Below are positions 48,681 through 61,119 of a DNA stretch of 64,000 nucleotides, one piece after another. Source of the stretch: Aquatica leii (taxonomy: Eukaryota > Arthropoda > Insecta > Coleoptera > Lampyridae); the NCBI GenBank assembly GCA_035610365.1, contig CM069435.1:92785389-92849388 (forward strand). The letters are read 5' to 3'. The notes under the pieces were generated by a model. It ran no database searches. It was not told the origin of the DNA and saw only the letters and a list, made by a program, of their open reading frames with translations. How positions within the stretch are numbered: position 1 is the first letter of the stretch; every line of letters begins with the position of its first letter. The position numbers and the translations under genes are program-made.

Positions 48681-51241
48681 TAGCTAAAAAATGTCAAAAA
48701 GTTTTGACTAGCAAATGCGCTAGAGCAGTCGGTTTGAATGCAAGTGGAAAACGTGTATCTAAAACATCAAAATATATCTTTACGTCAGCCCGAGTCTACA
48801 TCAATAAACCAGATTAATCGATTCAACAAGACAAATGTTCACGTTCTTTAATCTCTTAGAGAACATATGCGAAAGACACAACATAAACGCGACTACAATT
48901 TTCAATATGGACGAATTCGGGTTTTCGACTGTAGCTAAAAAGTGCCAAAAAGTTTTGACTGACAAATGCACTGGAGCAGTCGGTTTGGTTGCAAGTGGAA
49001 AACGCGTATGTCAAAACATCAAAATATCGCTTTACGTCAATCAGAGTCGACATCATTAAACCGGCTGAAAAGATTCGACAAGAAAAATGTATACGAACTC
49101 TTGGATCTCTTAGGGAACATGCGATAGACACAACATAAACCCGACTACAATTTTCAATATGAACGAATAAGAGTTTTCGACTGTAGCTAAAAAGTGCCAA
49201 AATGTTTTGACTAGCAAATGCGCTAGAGCAGTCGGTTTGGATGCAAGTGGAAAACGTGTATCTAAACATCAAAATATCTCTTTACGTCATCCCGAGTCTA
49301 CATCAATAAACCAGATTAATGGATTCAACAAGAAAAATGTTCACATGTTCTTTAATCTCTTAGAGAACAATCGAAAAACACAACATAAACGCGACTACAA
49401 TTTTCAATATGGACGAATTCGGGTTTTCGGCTGTAGCTAAAAAGTGCCAAAAAGGTTTTGACTGACAAATGCACTGGAGCAGGCGGTTTGGTTGCAAGTG
49501 GAAAACGCGTATGTCAAAACATCAAAATATCGCTTTACGTCAATCAGAGTCGACATCATTAAACCGGTTGAAAGGATTCAACAAGAAAAATGTATACGAA
49601 CTATTGGATCTCTTAGGGAACATGCGATAGACACAATATTAACCCGACTACAATTTTCAATATGAACGAATCAGAGTTTTCGACTGTAGCTAAAAAGTGC
49701 CAAAAAGTTTTGACTAGCAAATGCGCTAGAGCAGTCGGTTTGGATGCAAGTGCAAAACGTGTATCTAAACATCAAAATATCTCTTTACGTCATCCCGAGT
49801 CTACATCAATAAACCAGATTAATGGATTCAACAAGAAAAATGTTCACATGTTCTTTAATCTCTTAGAGAACAATCAAAAGACACAACATAAACGCGACTA
49901 CAATTTTCAATATGCACGAATTCGGGTTTTCGGCTGTAGCTAAAAAGTGCCAAAAAGTTTTGACTGACAAATGCACTGGAGCAGTCGGTTTGGTTGCAAG
50001 TGGAAAACGCGTATGTCAAAACATCAAAATATCTCTTTACGTCAATCAGAGTCGACATCATTAAACCGGCTGAAAGGATTCAACAAGAAAAATGTATACG
50101 AACTCTTGGATCTCTTAGGGAACATATGCAAAAGACACAACATAAACCCGACTACAATTTTCAATATGGACGAATCAGAGTTTTCAACTGTGTCTAAAAA
50201 GTGCCAAAAACTTTTGACTGACAAATGCACTGGAGCAGTCGGTTTGGTTGCAAGTGGAAAACGCGTATGTCAAAACATCAAAATATCTCTTTACGTCAAT
50301 CAGAGTCGACATCATTAAATCGGATGAAAGAATTCAACAAGAAAAATGTATACGAGCTCTTGGATCTCTTAGGGAACATATGCGAAAGACACAACATAAA
50401 CCAGACTACAATTTTTAATATAGACAAATCAGAGTTTTCAACTGTGTCTAAAAAGTGCCAAAAACTTTTGACTAACAAATGCACTGGAGCAGTCGGTTTG
50501 GTTGCAAGTGGAAAACGTGTATCTTAAAACATCAAAATATCTCTTTACGGCAACCCGAGTCTTCACCATTAAACCGGATAAAAGGATTCAACAAGAAAAA
50601 TGTATACGAACTCTTGGATCTCTTAGAGAACATATGCGAAAGATACAACATAAACCCGACTACAATTTTCAATATGGACGAATCAGAGTTTTCGACTGTA
50701 GCTAAAAAGTGCCAAAAAGTTTTGACTAGCAAATGCGCTAGAGCATTCGGTTTGGATTCAAGTGGAAAACGTATATCTACAACATCAAAGTATCTCTTTA
50801 CGTCAACTCGAGTCTACATCAATAAACCAGATTAATGGATTCAACAAGAAAAATGTTCACATGTTGCTTAATCGCTTAGAGAACATATGCGAACGAGACA
50901 ACATAAACGCGATTACAATTTTCAATATGGACGAATCAGTGTTTTCGGCTGTAGTTAAATAGTGCCAAAAAGTTTTGCCTGGCAACTGCGCTAGAGCAGT
51001 CGGTTTCGTTGCAAATGGAAATCGCGTCTGTCACAACATCAAAATATATCTTTACGTCAGCCTGAGTCTGCTTCATTAAACCGGATTCAATAAGAAAAAT
51101 GTTCACATGTTCTTTGATCTTTCAGTGAACATATGCGAAAGACACAACGTAAAAGCGACTACAATTTTCAACATGGACATATCAGAGTTTTCAGCTGTAG
51201 CTAAAAAGTGCCAAAATTTTTTTACTGGCAAATCTGCTAAA
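48512..51241 (+). repeat. Tandem array of an amplified transposase segment, ~252-bp unit
   Basis: Ten full units and one partial unit. Unit starts (AACATCAAAATAT) lie near 48512, 48764, 49016, 49268, 49517, 49769, 50021, 50275, 50528, 50783 and 51037. Each encodes about 84 codons of the pogo-like transposase, from NISLRQPESTSLN through NMDESEFSTVAKKCQKVL to ASGKRV, then returns to the start. Unit lengths of 250-255 bp often shift frame. Longer open stretches such as 49971-50318 cross a junction. Two variant types (GCGCTAGAGCAGTCGGTTTGG and GCACTGGAGCAGTCGGTTTGG) alternate in the first six units, giving a ~503-bp dimer. Confidence 0.93.
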
Positions 51242-51589
51242 TTCAATTTCGGATACTAGTGGTTCAAATTTGGCAACCAGTTTCTTCTATTGAATCATTT
51301 GCAGGCCTGTGAGAAATATTTTTTTTATTGTGGTAATTTTTTCATCTTTTTCTCTAAACTAGACTGTAAGGTTTGGCTAAATTTTACTAGTGCAGATCAA
51401 CTTTTGACAGAGCTGTTAGCGTTTTTGTGAAAAGTGATTCAATATGAGCAACCTTACCTTAAATGTTCATTGTTGCTTTAATCATTATTGTAAGCATCGA
51501 TTTCGCGGAAAATCGATGTTTTGTGATTGATGTTTAACAACCGATGTCAGCACTGATGCTAACATCGATGTTTCTTTAACATCGATCAT
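51242..51589. other. Spacer between two arrays
   Basis: Non-repetitive except for GATGTTTAACA and ACATCGATGTT words around 51528-51590, which form short inverted pairs. No gene is seen. Confidence 0.45.
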
Positions 51590-54500
51590 CCCTAGATGTA
51601 AGTTAATTTGCAAAAGCCGCTTTATCGATAGGTGGTTCTGATTTTTTACAGTCACAAAACATACTTTGTAGAAATAGAGTTGCAAATTTATAACAAAAAG
51701 AATCATAGCTAACGCAAAACAAAGAAAGTGGATAAATTAGTTACATTCAAAAAAATCTAGAAATCTAGCCTTGCTTAATCGATAATCTAGCTTTAATAAA
51801 TTTTGAAACTCTCCAGAAGAGTTATTATTTAATAGATGATCTTGAAAATTTGTAATAGAAAAGAAACATACTTAAAACAAAACAGAAGAAATTGCATTCA
51901 AAACTTTAAATCTACGACACCAACTTAATTTATAATCTAGCACTACTACATTCCAGTTTTAAGACATTTATAAAAAATCAGAGCAAATATTCTTTGAAAC
52001 CAAGCTTCTTAAATCAAAGATATAAGTTAATCCCCAAAACACAACTAATAATAATTTTCCAATAAATATTATTTTGTAATCTCTCAAAATTTATAACTAT
52101 AGGTGATGCAAAACAGAAAAACGTGCACAGAAACAATCGATTTAAAAAAATCATTTAGCTAACTCCACTGAACAGATAATCTAGCTTTACTAGATTATGA
52201 TTTTTAACAGTCTTAAAGAATATTTTCTAGAAAAATCTTAAATAATTTTGTCCAAGTTGAAAATTAAGATAGAAAAGCCTACTAAGACTAATTTACCAAA
52301 AAATATTACTTTTATAACTGGGATTGCAAATGAATAGCAAAAAAGTCATAGCTGAGACATAACAGAAGAAAGTGAATGGTTTCTAAAATTTATGAATCAA
52401 ACTTTATACAGACATTGAAAATTAAACCACAAAACGCATATTGTATAATGAGTTTTGCAAATTCATAAAAAAAATTCAAAAATCTATTAATCAAATCTCG
52501 ATTAATCAATACCATAATTATTAGATTCTGATTTTTGACAGTCAAAGGGTACTTTTCAGACATTGAAAGTTGAATATCAAAATGCATATTTTATAACAGG
52601 TTCTGCAGATGTATAACAAAAAAGAGCCACAGCTGACGCAAAACTAAAGAATTTGGGATGAGCTATTCAGATTTCAAAAATCTATGCCTCAAGCCTTGCT
52701 TAATCAACGCTGTACTTACTAGATTCTGATTTTTGACAGTCAAAAAGAGTACTTTACAAAGACATTGAAAGTTGAACCACAAAAAACATATTTTATAACA
52801 GGTTCTGTAAATTTATATAATATTATAGTTCAAGAAAAACAGAAGAAAGTGGATAAACTATTTAGAATTCAAAATACTATGAATCAAGCCTCGCTTAATC
52901 AATACCATAGTTACTAGATTCTGATTTTTGACAGTCATGCATAGTATTTTATAGAGACATTGAAAGTTATACTACAAAATGGATATTTTAAAACGGCTTT
53001 TGCAAATGTACATATAACAAAAAAAAGCCATCGCTGTCGCAAAACAGAAGAAAGTGGATGAACTATTCAGAATTCAAAAATCTATGAATTAAGCTTCGCT
53101 TAATCAATACCATAGATTACTAGATTCTGATTTTTTACAGTCAAAACGATTGCTTTAGAGACAATGAAAGTTAAACCACAAAATGCAAATTTTATAACGG
53201 CTTCTGCAAAAGTATAACAAAAAGGAGCCATAGCAGACGCAAAACAGAAGTGGATACACTATTTAGATTTCAAAAATGTGTGAATCAAGCTTCGATTAAT
53301 TAATACCACAGTTACTAGATTTTGATTTTTGACAGTCAAAACGAGTACTTTATAGAGACATTGAAAGTTGAACCGCAAAATGCATATTTTATAACGGGTT
53401 TTGCAAATGCATAACAAAAAAGTGTTATAGCTGAGGTAAAACAGAAGAAAAAGGTATGAACTATTCAGAATTCAAAAATCTATTAATAAAGCCTCGCTTA
53501 ATCAATACCATGGTTAGTAGATTCTGATTTTTGACAGTCAAAACGATTACTTAAGAGACAATGAAAGTTAAACCACAAAATGCATATTTTATAACGGGTT
53601 CTGTAAATGTATAACAAAAAAAGCCATAGCTGACGCAAAACAAAAGAAAGTGGATAAACTAATCAGATTTCAAAAATCTATGAATCTAGCCTCGCTTAGT
53701 CAGTACCATAGTTACTAGATTCTGATTTTTGACAGTCAAAACGAGTACTTTAGAGACAATGAAATTTAAACCACAAAATGTATATTTTATACGGGTTCTG
53801 CAAATGTATAACAAAAAAGTGTTACAACTGAGGTAAAACAGACAAAAGTGGATGAACTAATGCGATTTCAATAATCTATGAATCAAGCCATGCTTAATCA
53901 GTACCATAGTTACTTCATTATGATTTTTGACAGTCAAAACGAGTACTTTAGAGACAATGAAAGTTAAAGCATAAAATGCATATGTTATAATGGGTTCTGC
54001 AAATGTATAACAAACAAAAAAAAGCCATAGCTAACGCAAAACAGAAGTAAGTGGACAAACTAATCAGATTTCAAAAATCCATGAATCAAGCCTCGGTTAA
54101 TTAATACCACAGTTATTAGATTTTGATTTTTGACAGTGAAAAGTGCTACTTTATAGACATTGAAAGTTGAACCACAAAATGCATATTTTATAACGGGTTT
54201 TCCAAATGCATAACAAAAGTGTTATAGCTGAGGTAAAACAGAAGAAAGTGGATGAACTATTCAGATTTGAAAAATCCATGAATCAAGACATTGAAACTTA
54301 AACTACAAAATGCATATTTTACAGCAGGTTCTGCAAATGTATAACAAAAAAGAGCCATAGCTAACGCAAAACAGAAGAAAGTGGATAAACTAATCAGATT
54401 TCAAAAATTTATGAATCAAGCCTCGGTTAATTAATACGACAGTTACTAGATTTTGATTTTTGACAGTGAAAAGTGATACTTTATAGACATTGAAAGTTGA

Positions 54501-56620
54501 ACCGCAAAATGCATATTTTATAACGGGTTTTGCAAATGCATAACAAAAAAGTATTATAAATGAGGTAAAACAGAAGGAAGTGGATGAACTATTCAATACC
54601 ATAGATTACTAAATTCAGATTTCAGACAGTCATACAGAGTATTTTATAGAGACATTGAAAGTTAAAGCACAAAATGCATATTTTATAAGGGGTTCTGCAA
54701 ATGTATAACAAAAAAGAGGCATAGCTGACGCAAAACAGAAGAAAGTGGACAAACTAATCAGATTCCAGAAATCTATGAATCGAGCCTCGCTTAATTAATA
54801 CCACTGTGGTTAGATTTCGATTTTTGACAGTCAAAACGAGTACTTCATAGAGACAATGAAATTTAAACCACAAAATGTATATTTTATACGGGTTCTGCAA
54901 ATGTATAACAAAAAAGAGATATAGCTGACGCAACACCGAAGAAATTGGATAAACTAATCACATTTCAAAAATCTATGAATCAAGCCCCGTTGATTTTTGA
55001 CAGTCAAAACGAGTACTTTAGAGACAATGAAAGTTAAAGCACATATTTTATAACATGTTCTGGAAATGTATAACAAAAAAGAGCCATAGCGAACGCAAAA
55101 CAGAAAGTGGATAAACTATTCAGATTTCAAAAATCTATGAATTAAGTCTCGCTTAATTAATACCACAGTTACTAGATTTTGATTTTTGAAGGTCAAACCG
55201 AGTACTTTATAAAGACATTGAAAATTAAACCACCAAATGCATATTTTATAACGGGTTTTGCAAATGCATAACAAAACAGTGTTACAACTGAGGTAAAACA
55301 GAAGAAAGTGGATGAACTATTCATATTTAAAAAAATACTATGAATCAAGCCTCGCTTAATCAACACCATAGTTACTAGATTCTGATTTTTGACAGGCATG
55401 CAGAGTATTTTATAGACATTGAAAGTTATACCACAAAATGCATATGTTATAACGGCTTCTGCAAATGTACATATAACAAAAAGGAGCCATAGCTGACGCA
55501 AAACAGTAGAAAGTCGATAAACTAATCAGATTTCAAAAATCTATGAATCAAGCCTCGCTTAATTATTACCACAGTTACTAGATTTTGATTTTTGACAGTA
55601 AAAAGTGCTACTTTATAGACATTGAAAGTTAAACCACAAAATGCATATTTTATAACGGGTTTTCCAAATGCATAACAAAAGTGTTATAGCTGAGGTAAAA
55701 CAGAAGAAAGTGGATGAACTATTCAGATTCGAAAAATCAATTAATCAAGAGATTGAAACTTAAACTACAAAATGCATATTTTACAGCGGGTTCTGCAAAT
55801 GTATAACAAAAAAGAGCTATAGCTGACGCAAAACAGAAGGAAGTGGATGAGCTATCCAGAATTAGAAAATATATGAATCCTCACTTCATTAATACCATAG
55901 TTACTAGATACTAAGTTTTGACAGTCAAAACGAGTAGAGTAGACATTGACCATTAAAGCACATATTTTATAACATGTTCTGCAAATGTATAACAAAAAAG
56001 AGCCATAGCTGACGCGAAACAAAAGAAAGTGGATGAAATATACAGATTTCAAAAATCTATGAATCAAGCCTAGCTTAAATAATTGAAAGAGACAATGAAA
56101 GTTAAACCACAAAATCCATATTTTATAACGGGTTCTGCAAATGTATAACAAAAACTATTTCGATTTCACAAATCGATGAATCTAGCCAGAATTTTTCGCA
56201 AAAGCCAACTATAATCGATTATCCAAAAATATTACTTATTATTTATAAAAATAACAAAAAAGAGTATTAGCTGACGCAAACCTAAGAAAGAAGAAACGTT
56301 CTTTAGAATACATGAATTATTATGTACAAGGTTCAAGGTAATCCCTAAAAGCCAACTGAGATAAATTTTCCTGAAAAAATATATTATTAGAGGTTCTTGC
56401 ATATTCGTAATAGAAAAGAGTAGTAGCTGAAACAACACAGAAGAAAGTGGGTGGAAAACTCTCGATTTCAAAAATTTTATCGATAAGCTAGCTTCACTAA
56501 ATTCAGATTGTTGACACTGTAAGAATATTTTGTAAAACTATTCTTAAAAATCCATAAATCTTAATGTCTAAGTTGATACAATACATAAAAAAATAGTCAG
56601 TGTTTACTTTCAAAAATGTA
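51590..56620 (+). repeat. 5-kb satellite array, ~200-bp monomer with higher-order structure
   Basis: About 22-24 monomers in one orientation. Monomer landmarks in order are TACTAGATTCTGATTTTTGA, CAGTCAAAACGAGTACTTTA, AGACATTGAAAGTTRAACCA, CAAAATGCATATTTTATAAC, GGGTTCTGCAAATGTATAAC, AAAAAAGAGCCATAGCTGAC, GCAAAACAGAAGAAAGTGGA, then TTCAAAAATCTATGAATCAA and GCCTCGCTTAATCAATACCA. The centre (about 52.7-56.1 kb) is well conserved and the edges are diverged, as expected when unequal exchange homogenises the middle. Blocks at 54131 and 55593 share diagnostic changes and a shortened monomer, an offset of about 1.46 kb. Confidence 0.93.
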
Positions 56621-58739
56621 CCAACCTAACCTTACTTTATTCACAATTTTGTTTTAAAATAATGCTAGATTATTTTTAAAAAAATATTCTGTAGTGCACT
56701 ATGCCAATTTGTCTGAGTCAATATTTGGAGTTTCAAAATTACAATTTTAACACAGCACTTAATCGATAAGCTAGCTGGACTTGATACCAATCATTGACGT
56801 TAACAATTACAATTTTCTAAAACCCATCTTTTTGACAAATTTCTAAATATTTATGTAAGATTAGGTACATAGTCGTATGGCTTGAAAAATGATGGAATGT
56901 TGTCTGATGTGCCAAATTTTTTTTGACTCGATTTCTTCACGACAAATTATAAGGGCTATAACCTCAAAAATTCGCAAATGTCAATAACTAACCTCGTTTA
57001 TTGAAGCGTAAATACAGTGGTAAAACGCGTCAGAAAATCATAGGAAAAAGAATGTTAATTAATCCGATCCTGGTTTCGACATTTAAAATTAATTATGTTT
57101 CATGCACAATTGGAAAAACCGCAACACCAGAATCCAGTGTCATTGTATCGGTCATTGCTTTTGTTTGGTCGCACGTCAATTGTTCGCGCAACTTATAAAA
57201 AAAACGTTCGAAGGTGTAACCAATCAAACTTATGCCGTATCGATTATGAATTACGTGCAAGAAGGAAAATTAGCAATTCGTCTAGAAACTGGAATTGGTA
57301 ATTTCGAACCAAAAAAAACGATATTAAAAGTTGGAGGCTGCATCTATCTGGTAACAGATTTGAAGGGGAGGAGAAGACGAAGGAGGTCTTTATATCGGAT
57401 CCTCCTACATCGATAACCCTTTTACTTCCCCACTCTTAATTTAAATTTTATTATAGTTTTATCGTGTGGTAGTTACGCGCGCAATGACCAGTTTTTGTTT
57501 TTACATAAAATGCAGCTCCGGCAGCAGCTTCTACTACCGGCTGTAGTCCTACACTGCTTGTTCTTGGCCGTAACGAGCCGGTGCGCTACTCCACTCGCGA
57601 CCACGCACAAGCGCCTTTCGCTTATTTTTAAAGCCCGTGATGTTTTTGACCCTTGATTGTTTTTTTTTGAAAAAATAAAAAATGATAACGATGCGTGCGA
57701 GCTCCCGTGCGTTAGGCAAACCCTCGTCGTCGCTTAAAAACGCGCAATTGTGCCTTTCAACATGTGTTTTCGATACGTATCGGAATTGAAAAAAACAAAC
57801 GACAAAAAAATACCCCTGCATTTCTAAACACATGTTGAAGAAGGCACCAGCGTTAAGAATTATTATGAATGTCTATCGATTATTTTTTGTAAACGCAGCC
57901 GTCTGTTAATTAGTGTAAGAAAGAAACGAAGTTATTTGTGATGAAAAATATCATCGAAACGTCGAGACATTTTATGGCTTCGAGTGATGTCTTTTTATTT
58001 ATTTTCGTATTTTAATAAAGCACATGTGTTTGGTCGGGAATAAAAGGGTCCTTTTTCTTAGAGCTGAGACGAAAAATAATTGTGAGAAAAAACCACAAGT
58101 AACAGTTAATCAAATAGTTTTCGCTTTTCCTCGTCGAAAACGAGCACCAAAAAGCTTAATAAAAACAAACATTTAAATTAATACACTTTTACCACCATAT
58201 GCGCGGCTGATTGTTGTTCAAATAAACAAGCGCGCAACACGCACCTCAATAATTCCCGACACTGTTTATTTGGACAACTACTTTATGGGGAAATAATTTT
58301 CGGCCTTATAAAACGAACTAAAAGAGACCAATTTATATTGAGGGCCTCCTGTTGTGATCTACGTGTACCACATACTACGATAAGCGCGGGGGCCCCAACG
58401 TTGCAATATAACAAGTGTTTTGGCATTCATACTTTTTATCTTCAACATTTTCCCCGACAAAACGGATACGCCAACGTAATTACCAATTAAATTAATTATA
58501 ACAAAAAAGCTCGCGTTAATTAAACAACGCATTTCAAAATAAATTGGGAAAAAATTGAGTGCACCGTGAAAAAAAAAGTAATAATCGACCTACTTCAACG
58601 CGAAACAATTGTAAATAAACAAATGGTTGTTTGACTAGACTAAAAGCGTTTTTCTTGCGCGCACGGAAAGAATTTTTTACTTAAATTTGTCACAAGGTGC
58701 GTTGGCACGAAAAATAATAGGCTCTTTCCGCGTTTTTAA
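56621..58739. other. Unique non-coding block
   Basis: Nothing recognisable. Overlapping open frames at 57001-57416 include a 104-codon frame with runs such as YAVSIMNYVQEGKLAIRLE, but it has no family match I know, no splice context and ends in an Arg-rich low-complexity tail. A hairpin-like GATGAAAAATATCATC at 57940-57955, followed by GAAACGTCG, is noted and not called a ribozyme. Confidence 0.45.
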
Positions 58740-60850
58740 ATAGATCTAAGGTGGCCTAGCCCAACTTAAAAATTTACTAACCTAAGTATTATTTTGTTTA
58801 GGTTAGGTTAGGACTCTGAACCCCAACTGAGAGACGCTTTAGGGTAGATGTCAAATCTTAGTCAAATATCAAGGCTTGAGAGCGAAAAATACCCTAAAAT
58901 AATTCTCTTTTCTCTTCAGTAACAAAAATGTGTTACCTGTTTAGGTAACACCTAAAGCGTTTTTAAGTTTTTAAATAAATCCTTTTGATTAAGTTAGGTC
59001 GGTGAACTTCTGATATTTTGAGACGAAACGGACAGTTTTGATAACTGTCCCAATAAAAGTGACGTAATCTTATCGTTCATTTGTCTAACCTACGTGATTA
59101 TCAAAATGGCCATGAAGTAACTTGTAATATTTTGCGACATGCATAATATAAATTGTATAATTTAGATCAAAATAGGCTAACCTAACGATTAAATTAGTTA
59201 CTATACTTTCTTAAAACGGTTTAATCTCATTGCACCGTCAACCTAACCAAAGTAGTGCAAAACTAGTCCATTAACTGATAGGTTTTCTAATCTAGTGATA
59301 GACTCGCAATTTGAGAAAAACCTGTCAGGTGACATGCGCACAAAACGACAATAAGAAACTCAGCTACCTAAACAAAGGTCATTTCATCTCATTTTGTGAG
59401 AGGTCTAAACAGCCTAATATTATTTTGACAAAAAAAGTCAAAATTTAACCTAAAAAATTAACTGGTTTAAGTAAAAACAATTTGCATTGCGACTTAAAAA
59501 TGAGAAACATGAGATAAATGCTGAACGAGAAACGCTATAATCCTAACTTGTAACTAACTCTTCCTATTACCAAAAAAAATTATGATTTCTGTTTCAAAAC
59601 AGTGCAAATATCATCGTGGTAATTCAAAACCAGGAATTGTTTTAACTCAGGTTAGTTATAGGTTGAGTGGCCCAACCTAAAAAAAAAAGATAGGTGTTAT
59701 AATCTAGTGATAGATTCGCAATTTGAGAAAAACCTGTCACGTGACATGCGCACAAAAAGAAAATAATAAACTCAGCTACCTAAACAAAGGTCAGGTCTTC
59801 TTATTTTGCGAGAGGTCTAACATACAACCTAATATCACTTTGACAAAACAAAATCAACAGAATTCAACCTAAAAAATTAACTGATTCACGTTAAAAATAT
59901 TGGCATTGCGACTTAAACATGACTATAGAGATGACAACAAGCCTACTTAAAAAAAACATGAGATAAATGCTGACTGAGAACCGCTATAAACGGTAGTGGT
60001 CATTAGGCTACTTAACCTAACTTGTAACTAACTCTTCCTATTACCCATAAAAATTATCATTTCTGTTTCAAAACATTGCAAGTATCAACGTAGTTGTTCA
60101 AAACCCGGATGTGTTTTAACTGAGGTTAGTTATAGGTTGAGTGGCCCAACCTAAAAAAAATGATAGGTTTTATAATCTAGTGATAGACTCGCAATTTGAG
60201 AAAAAGCTGTCACGTGACATGCGCACAAAAAGATAAGATAATGAACTCAGCTACCGAAACAAAGGTGAGGTCTTCTTATTTTGCGAGAGGTCTAACATAC
60301 CTACAACCTAATGTCACTTTGACAAAACAAAGTCAGCCGAACTGAACCTAAAAAATTAACTGCTTTACGTAAAAAAAATTGCATTGCGACTTAAAAATGA
60401 CTATAGAAATGGCAACAAATCTACTTGAAAAACATGAGAGTGGTGACCGAGAACCGCTATAAACAGTTGTGGTCATTAGGCTACTTAACCTAACTTGTAA
60501 GTAACTCGTCCTATTATCAAAAAAACGATCGTTTGTGTTTCAAAACAAGGCAAGTATCATCGTGGTGATTCAAAACGAGGAATTGCTTTAACTCAGGTTA
60601 GTTATAGGTTAAGTGACCCAACCTAAAAAAGACCACCTTTAAAGATGATTTAACTTTTTTGTAACAGTGTCTACAATTAACAAACAGTTTTTAAATGATA
60701 ACAAAGAATAAACGCAAAAGAATTATTTTTTGAGTTTAACGATGCAACTATGATAATGCTTCAAAACCGGTATAAAGACTAGGGAGTGAGTTGACTCCAG
60801 TTAGTTTCCGGTTAGGTAGCCAAACCTAAAAAAATGCCACTTAGATCAAT
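58740..60850 (+). repeat. Tandem array of ~410-475-bp units ending in GGCCCAACCTAAAAAA
   Basis: Three well-matched units begin near AATCTAGTGATAGACTCGCA at 59290, 59702 and 60175; degenerate units lie on both sides. Shared blocks in order are GTCACGTGACATGCGCAC, CAGCTACCTAAACAAAGGTC, TTGCGAGAGGTCTAAC, GGCATTGCGACTTAAA, GAGAACCGCTATAAAC, TTAACCTAACTTGTAACTAA and GGTTAGTTATAGGTTGAGTG. The first unit is shorter by an internal deletion. Short AGGTTAGGTTAGG runs near 58798 come from the unit and are not telomeric. Confidence 0.9.
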
Positions 60851-61119
60851 AAATTATCGTGTCGCATTGGTTTACAACAGACTTACTTTTAAAAGTTAAC
60901 ATTCTTGATCAGTATATTTATGGCGCAAACAAACGGTAAATCGAGAAGATAGATGGGTCACCTTTTGAAAATCTTTCATTAAGTTCTTTATTTAAATGAA
61001 TTAAACTCTGCAAAAAATTACAAAGTAAACATAAAATTTGGTGATCTATTTGACGTAAATGTGACGTAAAATATAAAAAGACTAAAGATTTCAATTGACT
61101 AATATCTCCTAGAAGGATT

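Noticed and set aside
57001..57416. Overlapping open frames, including a 104-codon frame
   Set aside because: Three frames overlap in the same place, none has a known family or splice context, and the tail is Arg-rich low complexity.
57936..57970. GTGATGA...CATCGAAACGTCG resembling a hammerhead core
   Set aside because: The invariant C of CTGATGA is G, the bases simply form a GATG/CATC hairpin, and no Penelope-like sequence is nearby.
58795..58815. TTAGGTTAGG run resembling the insect telomere repeat
   Set aside because: Only two to three copies, and the word is part of the larger AACCTAA-containing repeat unit; no telomeric array is present.
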